In this document: piece after piece, positions 33,080 through 44,820 of the stretch
Layout: the number at the start of each line of letters is the position of its first letter
How positions within the stretch are numbered: the stretch's first letter is position 1
Origin: Takakia lepidozioides
Lineage: Eukaryota > Streptophyta > Takakiopsida > Takakiales > Takakiaceae
Assembly (NCBI GenBank): GCA_030704615.1
Contig: CM060732.1
Coordinates: forward strand, 47,599,053 to 47,663,052
DNA: 64,000 nt
Direction: 5' to 3'
The notes under the pieces: generated by a model
Told to the model about the DNA's origin: nothing
Databases searched by the model: none
Seen by the model: only the letters and a program-made list of their open reading frames with translations
Translations under genes and position numbers: made by a program

Positions 33080-34241
33080 ATGCAAACACCACTAAAGGAT
33101 ATGTCCTTAGCATAACCCTACTTGCATAAGGAATGCTGGAGTAGGCATTCATCCTCTCTCTCCGCCACTGCCTGTCCTCAAGGGCTTTTTGACTGTGCAA
33201 TCAAATCCAAATTTGCTACACTGTATCCAATTGGGGGCTAGAATAGCAGTATATTACGCCCCTGCTAGCCTTAAACGAGACTCAATCCCTGTAACTGGAC
33301 CTCCGGCGTCAGTGCTATGATGTTTGCATTTGAGTAACCCCACAACCGGCTCCAGGAGGGCTAATCCCTGCACTTATGTGAACCCCTATCCATCCCTTAG
33401 TGTGATTGTGGCTCTACAATGGTCCAGAGACACAACAGCAATGAATCACATCTTTGGTGATGAGCCCTCTCCATTCAGGGGTGAGCTCAAATGCTGCAAT
33501 CTTCGAAATTGCAGCGATTCCAGATGAGGCCTGGGAAGATACAAAATTTTATACCTTTCTGTAGTTCACCTGGACGCTGGAGAGCCGTCATATTCACCAC
33601 TTGCAAGCGTCTTGATCCCAGCATTGACAAGCCGGATGCCGACTTCACCTCCACAGCCTGGCCTGTTAAGTTGCTACGTAACGTGAGGCCGCCTGCCCCT
33701 CCCGCCCCTTCACCGCAAGGAGAAGGAGATAGGGCTTTGCCCATGGCCTCTGCCTGTTCGCTCAGGAGATCTGCACAGCACGCTGCCATTGCTGAGAGAG
33801 GGCTCTCAAAAGCGAGCCCACAGTGAGACCACTGCCTCGTATACCGTATATGATACGCAGCCCTTGGTATACAGGAGGCTCACATATATTCCTGAAGATC
33901 GATGGTACAGTCGTGACGTCGTGATAGTAGGCTGATGGAAAGAAGAGGCTGGTGCTGGCAGGTATGAGAGCTCTCCCCACACACGGACACGCACACACAC
34001 CAGCGCGCTTTCTTTGCATGTTGGATAGCTTGCCACATCTCTTGCTGTTGTACTTTCCTTTGAATTACATTGCAATTCGCTTTGAAATGTAGTCGATCTT
34101 GAGGTGGGTACTTCTTCCGGAGAGAGATGTCTCCCTGTTCTATTGCGGCGTGATACCGGTGGAAGTTTTCAAGAAGCCTTCCGTTTTATTCTGATTTGGG
34201 TTTTTCCCCTTCGTATTCTTGGAGCCTTCTCTCAGTTGGGA
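33080..34241. other. Non-coding duplicated DNA upstream of the PPR gene
   Basis: Open frames here are short, present on both strands and unlike known families. This sequence is shared with copy B. It probably contains the upstream region of the PPR gene plus dispersed repeat such as CCCCACAACCGGCTCC near 33340. Confidence 0.45.
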
Positions 34242-34247
34242 TTTCTC

Positions 34248-35121
34248 CAAGCAATGCTTGGCGCCAGAAGCACAACTCCATCTCATATCCTAGGTGCAGA
34301 GTTCGCATGTATACCATTGCAAACCGAGGCCCTGTTCCGGCTTACAATCTTTCTCCATAGATTACAGGCCCTTCCACCCAAGGGGCTCGTGGCAAGGGCC
34401 CTCGCAACATCTATGAGGCTCAAAGCTGCAGGTTTCAGGAACTCCTGGTATGCTCGAGTGAACAGTTTATTTCAACGCAACGGACACTCTACTGCTTCCC
34501 TATTATCAATGAATCCAGATGAGGTGGACATCACATCCAGACATGACCGCAACAGACTCATTCGGAGAGAGCTTATGGAATTACATGTTAAGAGAACTTG
34601 GAAGCAACCCAATCTCACGACAAAGCTCCACTTCTATCGAGAGACATTCTTGTGCTCCGAGATGATAGAATCTTGAGGTCAAATTACCTTTCAGCATCAT
34701 TATCTCCTTCCCTCCTGAGGGCATTGGGGCGGTTCAGGGTGGGTTCCACAACCTACGGATAGAGACTGGCAGATGGGAAAACCTGCAACGGGAGGACCGC
34801 CTATGTCCAGCTTGCATAGGGCGCAGCCAGGAAATTGAAACTGAAGAATACTTGTTCTTCTTCTGCCCTCTATACTACGAGATCCGTGGGAGATTCCACT
34901 GTTTATTTAGTGGAACCCAATCTCTCACTGAAGTCTTCCACTACGAGGATCAAAAATGCTTGGCAGCCTACCTGCACGAGACCTTCACCCTTAGACAGTC
35001 GCTAGAACATTAATTGTTATTCTTGGTTTCTGGATTTGTTCCTCTCTCATGTTTTTCTTCCATTTTGTCCCATAAGCTCTATGAGCTTTCCGCGGACGTT
35101 ATAAAGCACCATTTCATTTCG
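34248..35121 (+). mobile_element. 5'-truncated LINE insertion with 6-bp target-site duplication
   Basis: It encodes the C-terminal end of a LINE ORF2: an open stretch to about 34676, then in another frame the zinc-binding tail (GRWENLQREDRLCPAC, then CPLYYEIRGRFHC). The 3' UTR ends in CACCATTTCATTTCG. TTTCTC flanks it on both sides (34242-34247 and 35122-35127). Copy B at about 50676-50690 lacks the 874-bp insert. The frame is interrupted, so this copy is dead. Confidence 0.85.
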
Positions 35122-35999
35122 TTTCTCTTTCATGGGGAGTTGGGGAGACCTTCAAGGACGTTGATGAAGATTCTTCTTCAGAGTCCATGATTGGTTACAA
35201 GAGGACATGCACGTCTGGATTTTCAATTGTACCCCTGAGCCCGCGGGTGGGAAGTGCAGCTGTTATTTGCTATACAATGCTGGACGGGAGCTAGAGAAGA
35301 GTAGAGTAATAAATCTGGAGCCGATGATACAATGCGGGATGGTGTTCTGGTGAGGTGTTTATTTTGCGCACAGGTTGGACTTGTTCCTCGTAGCCTTCGA
35401 AAGACTATCGGAAATTTGATCAAAAAAAGGGTATGATGCAAGATTCTCCCTTTCACATTCAGAGTGTCGCAATCCGTCAGACGGCCCTGGACATCATTGC
35501 ACCGCAAGTTCCAGATGAAAATTGTACCGTTGCAATTGGAGGTTGGGTACAGGTAGTTAGGCATCACATTAAGGATGTCTGTATTTTGCTCTTGATCTCA
35601 GAGCCATAATCTTCTTCCTAGCAATCTCAAAAGCCTGTTGCAACGTATCCTGTGCATGCCATAGATATGATCACGGTCCAGCTTCTTCAGCACTGTCAAA
35701 AAACAATGACAAGCAGGAATCTTGCGGCCCGGTGAGGGAAGGCAAAGCCTGGGCCAGGATTTGTTGTGGCAGAAGTATTCCAACATGGTTTCTCAGAGCA
35801 GCATCTATCTTAAGTATTTTCCCTTGAAATCCTCCAGGTGGCTGAATACGTAAGCCTAGGGACATGATCTAGAAGCATCCCTTGAAATGGACTTTTTTTG
35901 TGTGCAACAGGTAGATAGCATGATTTCCCCTTGGTGGCTAATGCTGCACTTTGTTGCCATGTACCACTTACAAGGGCCCCGCTAACGGGCTTCATATCT

Positions 36000-36700
36000 G
36001 TTGTTCCACAGAGCGGTCAGGAGCCGGCTTTCCTTAACTGGGGACCAGAGTAAAGCCATTTGAAGGCTCTATCAAATCCTTACAAACAAGGGAACAAAAA
36101 TTGGCAGCAGGAAAGAAGGATGTATCATATCAGAAGCTTGGCTCCTCGGAGCACTTTAGAAGAATATCAAAAGCTTGGTTGCCATCAACTGTGTGAACAA
36201 AAGGTTCTTCCGTTCAAAGTCCTTGCTCTGATGCCACCAACTTGTCCAATGAGAGCTCTGCCATCACCGATGGAATATGTATCACAGCTAGATCCCCAAT
36301 ATATCTGGTGATATACCCACCCCACATGGCAGTAGTCATATTGCAGTTGGTGGTTTGCCTATCATTCCTGGTGCTAACATGGCATCTTCCAATGCTTCTA
36401 CTGAGACAGACCCTGCAGAATTTTCCACCTCTCCAACTGTAATAACTGCTGGCAACACAAAGACAGACTTCATGGAAGAAATGGAGAGCGTTGCACCATG
36501 ACAGCAGGAGCCATGTGATTGTATCTGATCAAATCACCAGGACCACATCTTCTGGGTTGTGGTTACATGACAATTCAAGTTTCAGTTTCCACGCTTCACC
36601 ACAGAAATTGACCACTGCAACGTCTGCTACAAGGGCCAAGTGGAAGGAGGACATGACATTCGGTTTGAAAAAGGTGCCATCCCTGTACTAGTGCTTGAGA
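36000..36700 (+). pseudogene. Myosin VIII exon 1, broken copy
   Basis: Near-copy of functional exon 1 at 51807-52436. Against that copy it has lost about 75 bp, which removes the codons for [12 protein letters not shown] through the PALPQRP region and shifts the frame. Smaller deletions follow (for example AGGA in the CTAGGAAGATCC stretch). No continuous frame remains. Confidence 0.85.
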
Positions 36701-36794
36701 GTTTTCAAAGTTGTCTATCCGATTGGTTTGATCTGTGAGTCAAGGAAACTACATTTCTTGAACATGCATTGGTGGGGAACATGTAACATTGGTA

Positions 36795-38105
36795 AATGGA
36801 CTCATATACACTCACATCCAAAAGCAATCTGAAAGCACCAGCAAAGAACTAAATTGTTGAAATATACACTCATGATTGCAGTTCATACTTGACCGTCAGC
36901 AGTACGAATCACTGACTCCTGCATCTCCTGCTGACTGGATAAGTCCCAACACTCATTTGCTTTCAGAAGTCAAGCACCACATGCGTGAATTCTGCAAAAA
37001 ATACCAAAAAAACGTTTATGTTTTCCATAGCTAGCCCCTACCCAAGTGAAGCAGTTACTGAAGCAACCACATTTCAAATAATTAATTCTTTGTACAAGTA
37101 GTTAAACAAGCGATTGTGCTGATGATTTAACACCGCCAACATTTTTCATGCTAACAATGCCCAGTTGTTATAACTAACTTCAAAGGAGTGGTCTACAAGG
37201 GGGTCAACAAAAGACTAACCTGCTACGGGTGTGGTCATTATTCTTTTGGAAAAAGTAAAACAACTTCCCTAATCAACCATCGGGAGCTAAAATCAAGAGA
37301 GTCCATGATAACAAAGGTTCTGCAGCAGAAGAAAAGAGCTGATGAACAGAATAACCACCTGATGATAATGGACTGATTAACTCCATCTGCACAACACGCA
37401 GAATTGCTGGGGAAGCACCTTTTACAATTTTCAGATTTTGTATACACATGCCTTAAGATGACTGATCCTGCGCTAAGTTCTTTTCAGTACTACATTGGCT
37501 GTACATTCAAACTTATTTCTACGTATGATTAGATGAATCTCCCAATAAATGCACTGCAGCCTTAATTGGTATCACACAGCAGCATTAAGTTGGGATGTAA
37601 AGCACAGATGTACCTCTAACCATATAGGCACTGTCAGCCGTCATGTACACATGTGGGTGCAAGCTCTCTCTGGTCCGTTTCCGGTAGGCTCCAATGAAAT
37701 CATAACCATATATTGGAGAGTCTTTAAAAGGATTAACCACTATTAGAACAGGGCCAGCTCTTGTCTGCACAGTTGACACACAAGCACATAGACAACTATC
37801 AGCACCACTTGACCACATAATGAGAGAAACTGATTTTCGATATTCAGATCACCCTGTGCCAAAAGGACCTCACTGATTGGGCGTATGTTTAATTCAAATT
37901 AAAAATAAGGGGATACACATAGAACAGATCCAATTCAGTACCAAGAGAAACAATGACCCTCACATAAATTGTGTCCTGTGCATATCGATAAGCAAGATTA
38001 TGAAGAACTGAAGGCTCGTTGAGGTAGCTAAGCTGGATAAGGTCATCCACTCCTTCAAGGATGTCAGGATTTGCAGGTAGTAGCTTGCCTGTAGTTGCTT
38101 CTCAA
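36795..38105 (-). pseudogene. Inverted fragments of myosin VIII exons 2-5
   Basis: 36795-36991 is the reverse complement of about 52576-52777 (exon 2). 36992-38105 is the reverse complement of about 52803-53880 (exons 3, 4 and 5 with their introns). The exons are recognisable on the minus strand, for example RAGPVLIVVNPFKDSPIYGY near 37690-37760 against [11 protein letters not shown] in the functional gene. The exon with the ATP-binding P-loop is absent. The fragments point the opposite way from the exon 1 copy beside them. Confidence 0.85.
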
Positions 38106-38606
38106 TTCTTCAAGGTGACAGACTGTCGGGACTCTAGAGGATGACAGACCCAATTACCAGAATTCATTGAATTCCTGAGTAAAATTTTACTTGAAACCTA
38201 TGGAGAAAGATGGGTATCCAAGATAGAATGACTATTGTATACGAGCCTGTTGATATCGATTTGTGGAACAACAATCCAGTATAATTTCTTCGTATGCTTT
38301 TAATAATTGAATATCAATAATATCTGCTTTCGTAAAAGCAAGTATATTAGCAAATAGTTTTAAGCAACCACACCTTACGCCCTTTAGTCATCAGATCACA
38401 ATAAATCGTAATACGTAGGACCGACCTGATGCTAGGGCACCAACCCCATCATACACAAACTGACGTCTTGACTTCCAAATAATCCAAAGAGTATGAGCAT
38501 GGATACAAGTCCAGACCGGACAAGAGTTTCACAGCTTGCTTTGGTCTAAGTTAAGCAGCAAAAGAGGAGGGTTGGATAATACAGGAAGAGAAGCCTGGTG
38601 CATTCC
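38106..38606. other. Intergenic region downstream of VPS18
   Basis: AT-rich, with no coding sequence recognised. It should include the VPS18 3' UTR. It does not obviously match the sequence that follows copy B. Confidence 0.45.
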
Positions 38607-41600
38607 TTACCTGTCAATAGCCCAAGAAGATACCAGATCTGTTTCCTCCGATGAGATAAAAGGTTGTGCAATCTGACGAATCATCAGCTCTCCACAAAAT
38701 GGGCACTCGCCAGCCACTGCATCATCTAATTGTGCTCGCAGCTGATCTACAGGCACGATACGCCCATCAGCTGCCTCAGGGTCAGCATCACGACCACTGT
38801 GGGAGGCCTTGCCGCCAGCCCGTACGAGAACCTCCTGGTTCCCCAGTGACATAAGACAGCGGAGTAATTCTATTATCCGATCCCTCTCACTTTTGTCAGT
38901 GAGTTTTATAACATAATCAGTGAGGCACTGAGCATGAAAGGCGTGTTCACAAGGGAACACATAAAAGGGAGCCACTAGAGAGGTGTAACCCCGTGCTACT
39001 CCCAAAGCTCCATGTGAGCCTCTTGATGCCAGTATCCGCTGCCCACAAACCCCACAGGTTTCATCCCGCTTCACAACAGCATAGCGTTGAGATAGTGCTG
39101 AGATGTCGCTCCGAATGTTGTCTGCACCCTGCGTGGCATCATTCATGTCACGCTTCAGCTCCTCGATTTGTCGGTTGTAGTCCTCCAATGATGTACATAT
39201 GGCTTCCTTGAAATCATCGATGAGGGAAAAATCTGGAAAGAAGGGAAGAATATCTTCAATTTTCAGCAACCCATCTGTCTCTCTCAAAAAGGCAATGGCT
39301 TTTCGGATGTTCTCCCCCTTTGTGGCCTTGCCCTGCTGTACAACATGCTTGGCAATCATCAGCCATAACTTCTTCCTCAACTCCTCATTGTCCTCCACCT
39401 TATCAGCCTCTAATTTTGCCATTTCGAGATCAACCTGAAGGGCAAGAGCCACAGCCTCTTCATGCATCCCCATCATGCCATAGATAAAGACACACGCACG
39501 CATGCACTTCTCTTCCAGACACAAACGTAAGGCATACTTGGGATCATAAAAGTAGTCAGGCCCATCCAAGCGCCCCTTGCCATGTTTGGCATCCAGAAAC
39601 CGAAGCAACACAGTCTCATCCGCCTGTTTGGCATACAGAGAAAGCAACAAATTGTGTACTGTGCTATCCTGGTTTTGCTGGCGCTGGATACAATACTCCA
39701 GATAACGTATTGCCGCATTTGGCTCATCCCTTGCACGAGGTTCACAGGAGTAGCGCATCAAAGCAGGAATAAGGCGTCGAGGGTTCAGGGTAAACCCAGT
39801 CAGTGTCCATGACTCCACAGTCTCATGCGGGTCCAGCATTATTAGAGCTGGTGCAAACTTGTACTGCAACTCGGGTGACACAGTTGGTTTTCGGAAAACT
39901 GCTAAGGCCTTCTTGGCCTCTCCTTGTTGAATATAGTGATGAATGAGTGTCTCATAATGCTCCTTCAAACTGGCAAAATAAACCAGTTCCTCCACTCGTC
40001 CATAACTGCCCAACAATTTCACAGTGGTGGCTTCATCAAGTACATCCTTGCAGTCATTGAGGAATGCCCGAAATTCCCTCACGGTGCTCTGGTATTCTGC
40101 AATTGTACTGCTGTCTTCTTCTTTAAGCTGTCCCTCATTCTCCTTTTCAGCACCCAAGAGTAGCCTGTTGATCTTATCCAAGTAAAGCTCAGCAGCCCAA
40201 GTAGAGATCATGGTGATTTGAGATCGGTCCTCTTTGCCCATAAAATCAAGCTTCCTTAGCAAAAATGTCCGCAATGCATCTGGTTGACTTACTGTGATGA
40301 ACTTTAAGGCCACGGTTTCAAATGTTGCCACAGTGGTTGTCTTGGCATAGAATGATGCCGCTCGTGAATAATCTCCGGCATCAAATGCAGCCTCTGCCTG
40401 TGCAGCATATACATAGTCTTTCCGGATGGGATCTGGACAGTGCTCCAGGGCAGCTGCATACTCTTTCAAGCTCAAATATACCTGCCACATGTCTCGTCCC
40501 TCATCTTGAACCGTTATCTCAAAGATGGAGTTCTCATCAAAGGCATAGAAGGCACCAGCAGCTCCGTCAGAGCAAAGTCCCAGCATGTTAGGGGAGCCGA
40601 GGTCAAGCCGATTATCAAATCGTTCCTCCTGTACTACCTTCTGACTCACTCTATTCACCACCTTGAGGTTATTCCCAAACAGTACGAGGAAATGGAAATC
40701 AGTCAATGCTAGAGAGCATGGTTTTGCACTGCCTTCGTCTCCTGCAAACTTGGAATACTCTAGTAGCCACTTATTCTCCACATTACTTTCATCGCCATGG
40801 TTCTGATTGGCACTTGGTTGAGCGCCAAGGTTCAGATGGCCATGGTAAATGCCAGGTCCAGCCAGCCATGCAAATCTTTCTGATCTCCGTTGCTTGCCAT
40901 AGAAATGCAGCTCACTTTTAGGGAGTTCACCAGGGAGCTCAGTAAAGTGGGGAGTGCTGCTGGCATAAGCAGCAAAGACTGCCTCTAATGAACCAGTCCC
41001 AACAAAAACGTACAACCGTGTGGGAGTAGTTGCCATCACGAAATAGCGCATCGCATGGCCCGTGGTCACTGTCTCCATCTGCACACCAATAAAGGGCTCC
41101 GGCATTTCACCGATTGCAAAAAGTTGCTTCACATACTTCTCCTTTTTGTCTTTCTCCTCAATTGCTGTTTCAAACAATTCCCCCTTTGTGGTTCCCAGGA
41201 TCACGTCACGTGTAAAGGCTTCATTGATTTGTTGCCTGTTCCAAGCAACCGAACTCACTGTAATGTTCTTCAGTTTGCTGAGCACTCGTGGCTTTCTCCA
41301 CTTTCCATGAATGTAGTACGTATCCGCACCTGCATTGCTGAAAATGGTGGCCAGCCCGTGCCTGCCGCCTGGATCCATGGACACTGTTTGTACCCACTGA
41401 TCGGTACCCCGGGTGCTAAGGTCTAACTCCACAGTCTCGCCTGCCCCGAAGTCATGCCGGACAATCCAGCCTCGATTCGTTCCCACCAGCAGTACATTGT
41501 TGCCGGCAGCTACAGAGGTAACTAAACCATGGCCCCTGGCTGCATTTCTCTCCAGGATATCGATGCCAAAAATTGGGCTCTCGGCATTCTTATAAAACTT

Positions 41601-41684
41601 GTCCCCTGGCGGTGCTTCTTGTGCTTCTTGTGCCTTTAGCAGGGCACCCCCGCTGTTCCAGTCGGAGGGCTCCCACCCAGACAT
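38607..41684 (-). CDS. VPS18: Vacuolar protein sorting-associated protein 18 (VPS18/Pep3)
   Basis: Core subunit of the CORVET and HOPS tethering complexes, needed for membrane fusion at the vacuole and late endosome. One exon of 1,025 residues from the ATG at 41684, near the usual plant length. The N-terminal half is a beta-propeller (FGIDILERNAARGHGLVTSV, then TNRGWIVRHDFG) with the Pep3/Vps18 signature. The middle is helical repeat of the clathrin-heavy-chain type (ECCIEKC-like stretches such as AIRYLEYCIQRQQNQDSTVH). A short coiled coil (EDYNRQIEELKRDM) precedes a C-terminal RING: CGVCGQ, then FPCEHAFHAQC, then CPFCGELM. The absence of introns contrasts with most neighbours. No polyA tract or flanking duplication suggests a recent retrocopy, so it may simply be the native structure. 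Confidence 0.95.
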   Translation of the reverse strand: MSGWEPSDWNSGGALLKAQEAQEAPPGDKFYKNAESPIFGIDILERNAARGHGLVTSVAAGNNVLLVGTNRGWIVRHDFGAGETVELDLSTRGTDQWVQTVSMDPGGRHGLATIFSNAGADTYYIHGKWRKPRVLSKLKNITVSSVAWNRQQINEAFTRDVILGTTKGELFETAIEEKDKKEKYVKQLFAIGEMPEPFIGVQMETVTTGHAMRYFVMATTPTRLYVFVGTGSLEAVFAAYASSTPHFTELPGELPKSELHFYGKQRRSERFAWLAGPGIYHGHLNLGAQPSANQNHGDESNVENKWLLEYSKFAGDEGSAKPCSLALTDFHFLVLFGNNLKVVNRVSQKVVQEERFDNRLDLGSPNMLGLCSDGAAGAFYAFDENSIFEITVQDEGRDMWQVYLSLKEYAAALEHCPDPIRKDYVYAAQAEAAFDAGDYSRAASFYAKTTTVATFETVALKFITVSQPDALRTFLLRKLDFMGKEDRSQITMISTWAAELYLDKINRLLLGAEKENEGQLKEEDSSTIAEYQSTVREFRAFLNDCKDVLDEATTVKLLGSYGRVEELVYFASLKEHYETLIHHYIQQGEAKKALAVFRKPTVSPELQYKFAPALIMLDPHETVESWTLTGFTLNPRRLIPALMRYSCEPRARDEPNAAIRYLEYCIQRQQNQDSTVHNLLLSLYAKQADETVLLRFLDAKHGKGRLDGPDYFYDPKYALRLCLEEKCMRACVFIYGMMGMHEEAVALALQVDLEMAKLEADKVEDNEELRKKLWLMIAKHVVQQGKATKGENIRKAIAFLRETDGLLKIEDILPFFPDFSLIDDFKEAICTSLEDYNRQIEELKRDMNDATQGADNIRSDISALSQRYAVVKRDETCGVCGQRILASRGSHGALGVARGYTSLVAPFYVFPCEHAFHAQCLTDYVIKLTDKSERDRIIELLRCLMSLGNQEVLVRAGGKASHSGRDADPEAADGRIVPVDQLRAQLDDAVAGECPFCGELMIRQIAQPFISSEETDLVSSWAIDR

Positions 41685-41855
41685 CGCTTGGAAGAATGAA
41701 CTAAACCTATCAAACGGGTCCTGATTGACTTAATCCAGCTGTTTCCAAAGCTTACTTCAGGCCTGAACTAGAATAAAACTCACTCCGCACATGGGCTAAT
41801 CACCCCTTGGAAACTAACGTTGACACAAAAAACAAACTCACACGCACACACCCGC

Positions 41856-41895
41856 TCGCTCTCTCTCTATCTCTCTCTCTCTCTCCCTCCCTCTC
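41856..41895. repeat. CT microsatellite
   Basis: A (CT)n-rich tract about 170 bp upstream of the VPS18 start codon. Confidence 0.75.
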
Positions 41896-42330
41896 AGGGC
41901 AGGAAGCCTACCTTTGAACAGCAAACAGAAGCAGAGAGGAAAGGGAGAGTGCAATTGCCCGTTGTGTGGGCAACCCGAAGACAATATTCATTTCCTGATT
42001 CACTGTCCGGGGTTCTCTCACCAGAGAGACGCTCTCCTCAAATGCATCAAGGGAATTGTGCCTGTACCTCTGTTACCAACTTTGAAAGTCTCGAGGCTGA
42101 GCCAAAAGCCCAGGCCCTTCTGGGGCCTAGTTACTGGGCAAATCACGCACAGCAGATTGATGCTTGTGTGAAGGGATTTCTAGAGGATATCTGGAAAACC
42201 CGGATCAACGTTCTTTACCAAGGTAAGTCTTACTACCGACGTCAGCCCCTGACAGAGGTTAGGTCCTGTCCCTTTGTGTTCCGCTCAAACTGGGCGCTGG
42301 CTCAATGGCTACTATCTTTGTGTTGAAGGC
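41890..42330 (+). mobile_element. Retroelement fragment with reverse-transcriptase zinc-binding motif
   Basis: One frame reads CNCPLCGQPEDNIHFLIHCP, the Cys-Cys-His-Cys pattern found at the C-terminus of plant LINE reverse transcriptases. Flanking codons in other frames (for example FRSNWALAQWLLSLC) suggest a frameshifted remnant. Its relationship to the LINE at 34248 is not clear; the sequences differ. Confidence 0.5.
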
Positions 42331-44820
42331 CTCGACTACATTTGCTTGAATTAAATATTATGGAGTAGACTGTACAATTGGATCTCATTGTATGAGTTTA
42401 ATCAGCTGGAAGTAATCTCTGTACAATGTTTTTTTCAAGAATGTATCTTCGGATATATGGTCGGTATGGTGAAACGTATAGAAAACCACAACAAATCAAC
42501 CTTGATGTGACGGACCATCAAGTGCGCATCAGTGACTGGAGGTTGCAAGTCAAATTCGGCCAACATTAATGGCATCAACCAACGATTGCACATAGACTTT
42601 TCTCTCCTGTTGTGTCATTGTAGATGCATATTTAGGTACATATTTATTTTTCGATGGTTTTTTATTTATTATGAAGGCAGTTTCGGCATTATGGTGCCAA
42701 AACCAGGACATTAATGTAAACATTTTAAGAATGAGATGCCTCCCGGAGTCGGAGAATCAATGGTAGGGTCAAAGACCGGGAGAAGCACCACCAAGTTTGA
42801 TGCTCCACAGAAGAGCTCTAGTCTTTCGGAGCGCCGGGACGCAAAGAGTACGTCGACAAAATGGAGTTAGAAAGTTGTGGTCCCTCCCCTTTGGCCCTGT
42901 CATTTCCCCGTTCCATCGCTTTGAATTTCTACATTTCTTGAGCTTCCCCATGCTATCTCCCTGATCTTAGTTTTAGTTTGGAGTAGGTCTCGTCTATCAG
43001 CCTTCATGGCTTGTGCAAGGTTATTTTTTCCTTGATTAATAAAATTTTCTCAAGGGCCTCTGTCCCCTTTTCTCAAAATAAAATAAAAATCCAAAGCCAA
43101 CTTGAAGGGTCTTGAGCATCTCTGCAGCATAAAGACCTTGAATATGATTTTAGGATACTCTGTTGTTCCCCATATAATTGTTGACCATCAATTCAGTAAC
43201 ATGAAGAGATCTGACCAAATCCTTGTATAACCAAAGAAGTTTCATTTCATGTGAAGTATATTGATTGCGGGTGGAGGAAGATGGGTCATGTTAACTTTGA
43301 AGGGTAAATATACTATGTACTTCGCATAGGGACTGACCTAACTAGGTGAGGATTGTTGAGACTTTAGCTTTGATTACCTTCAGGATTAAGTAGTCATCAA
43401 TGATGCATTGGAGCTCACCATAGGGTGTGCTCATGTTTTGAGCAAGGACATGGTCTAGAGATTGTGTCATCTTATGTGGGCAGGCCTCCATCCACAACCC
43501 ACAACGCCACACTACACTTCTGTTTGTAGATATTGAGGCTCAGACTGATAAAGAGGGTATGATTTGTAATAGGGACGTTGTAAACAATGAAGTGTCAATG
43601 TCAACAGTGAACGGAGATCATCTATGAGTGGTTGGCACTTGATATGTCTTCATCCAATTTGTAGCTCTATTGCAAAATCCATATTTCTCAGCCACTGGAC
43701 AGTGCTACATGTGCTACATATAGTTGTTCAACCAAAGTGGAGATTGGATTAGGAATTATTATATGTGATAGACTCCGACTTTGATAGGCTAGAAGCTGCA
43801 CCTCGTTCTCCACCTGATTGAAAGTTTTATGTACTGTTAATTCTTGACACAAACTGATATTTCAAGTTCTTGCCATCAGCCATAAGCAATCAACCATCAG
43901 CTATAAACAATCAGCTATCAGCAAGGGTCACTTGGTATTTGCTGAAGTGACAAAGCAAAAGCTTCATCAGCTAATAAACGATTACGTATATTAAATTTAT
44001 TTATCAAGTGTTTGTCGCAATTACATGGAAACCATGGTTTCAATAATAAATCATAAACATTGTTTTAGTTTTTCAACATTGTTTTATAGACAATATAACA
44101 AGCTTGTTCGGAGTGCTTATTTTTTCAATACAACTGTTATTCTATTAGGAAATGAGATATATAGATTCAAGTGGCCATGTAGACTAATTTGTATTGCTCA
44201 TGAATTAGTGAAGGTCTTTGTTTTGCAAGGTTGGACTCTAACAAATAGGAAACACAACATCACGCATCCTAATGCAATAACTGCTACCCCTCCCATCTCG
44301 AAACACTTCTCCGTGTGTATTGTTCGTAATTGCAATATTGCTCCGCCAACTACTATGACCTGTACAGTTTCAGTTTGGGTACGTTTGGAACCCTAAACCC
44401 TACGTTCTACACACACCCGGGGTATAGGTTGTACGACACACAAATAGGGTTGGTTCTGGCATACTCTTACCTATACCTTTGCACATATGCTGGCCGATTG
44501 GCACATACCAGTACAACACTGATTTAAACTCCAAAATCATGTCAATCATTTCACAACCAATCCATAATTATGTAAGGGCAGGGCTCGCATGTAACCATGC
44601 ATTTGTTTAGCAAATGTACGCGCATTTTATGGAAGACTGTTAGGTCAACTTTGATAGGAACTACTTGGGAATTGATACCAGATCAAGAATATGAAGACAC
44701 TATAGGATAGAGAAAGAAATGTGGGTTCAAAACCTAGACAAGGCGCCAGTCATTGAAGAAATCCCATCTATTAGTTCTAACTAACTCTGATTTGTCTTCA
44801 GTCACATCACAAATGTCAAC
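42331..44820. other. AT-rich intergenic region
   Basis: No gene recognised. The stretch at about 42720-43090 ends in CTTGATTAATAAAATTTTCTC, which resembles a LINE or mRNA 3' end, but nothing coding adjoins it. At about 43865-43922 there are three imperfect ~20-bp repeats of an ATCAGC(C/T)ATAA(G/A)CAATCA type. Confidence 0.45.

Larger units (their letters stand above)
31927..38105. repeat. Segmental duplication, copy A
   Basis: Direct-orientation matches to copy B are 31927-32454 (PPR 5' part) with 46165-46555, about 32455-33445 with 46556-47626, 33462-34247 with 49968-50680, and 35122-36797 with about 50681-52558. The matching stretches are almost identical by eye. 36795-38105 matches 52576-53880 in inverted orientation, in two pieces. 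Copy A carries a LINE at 34248-35121 that copy B lacks. Confidence 0.88.

Noticed and set aside
33487-33826. Overlapping ~100-codon frames on both strands, also present near 49998-50303
   Set aside because: They recur only because the segment is duplicated; no protein family resemblance and the two copies differ by frame-shifting changes.
44025-44396. 123-codon frame in AT-rich DNA
   Set aside because: Composition-driven, with no domain or neighbouring exon evidence.
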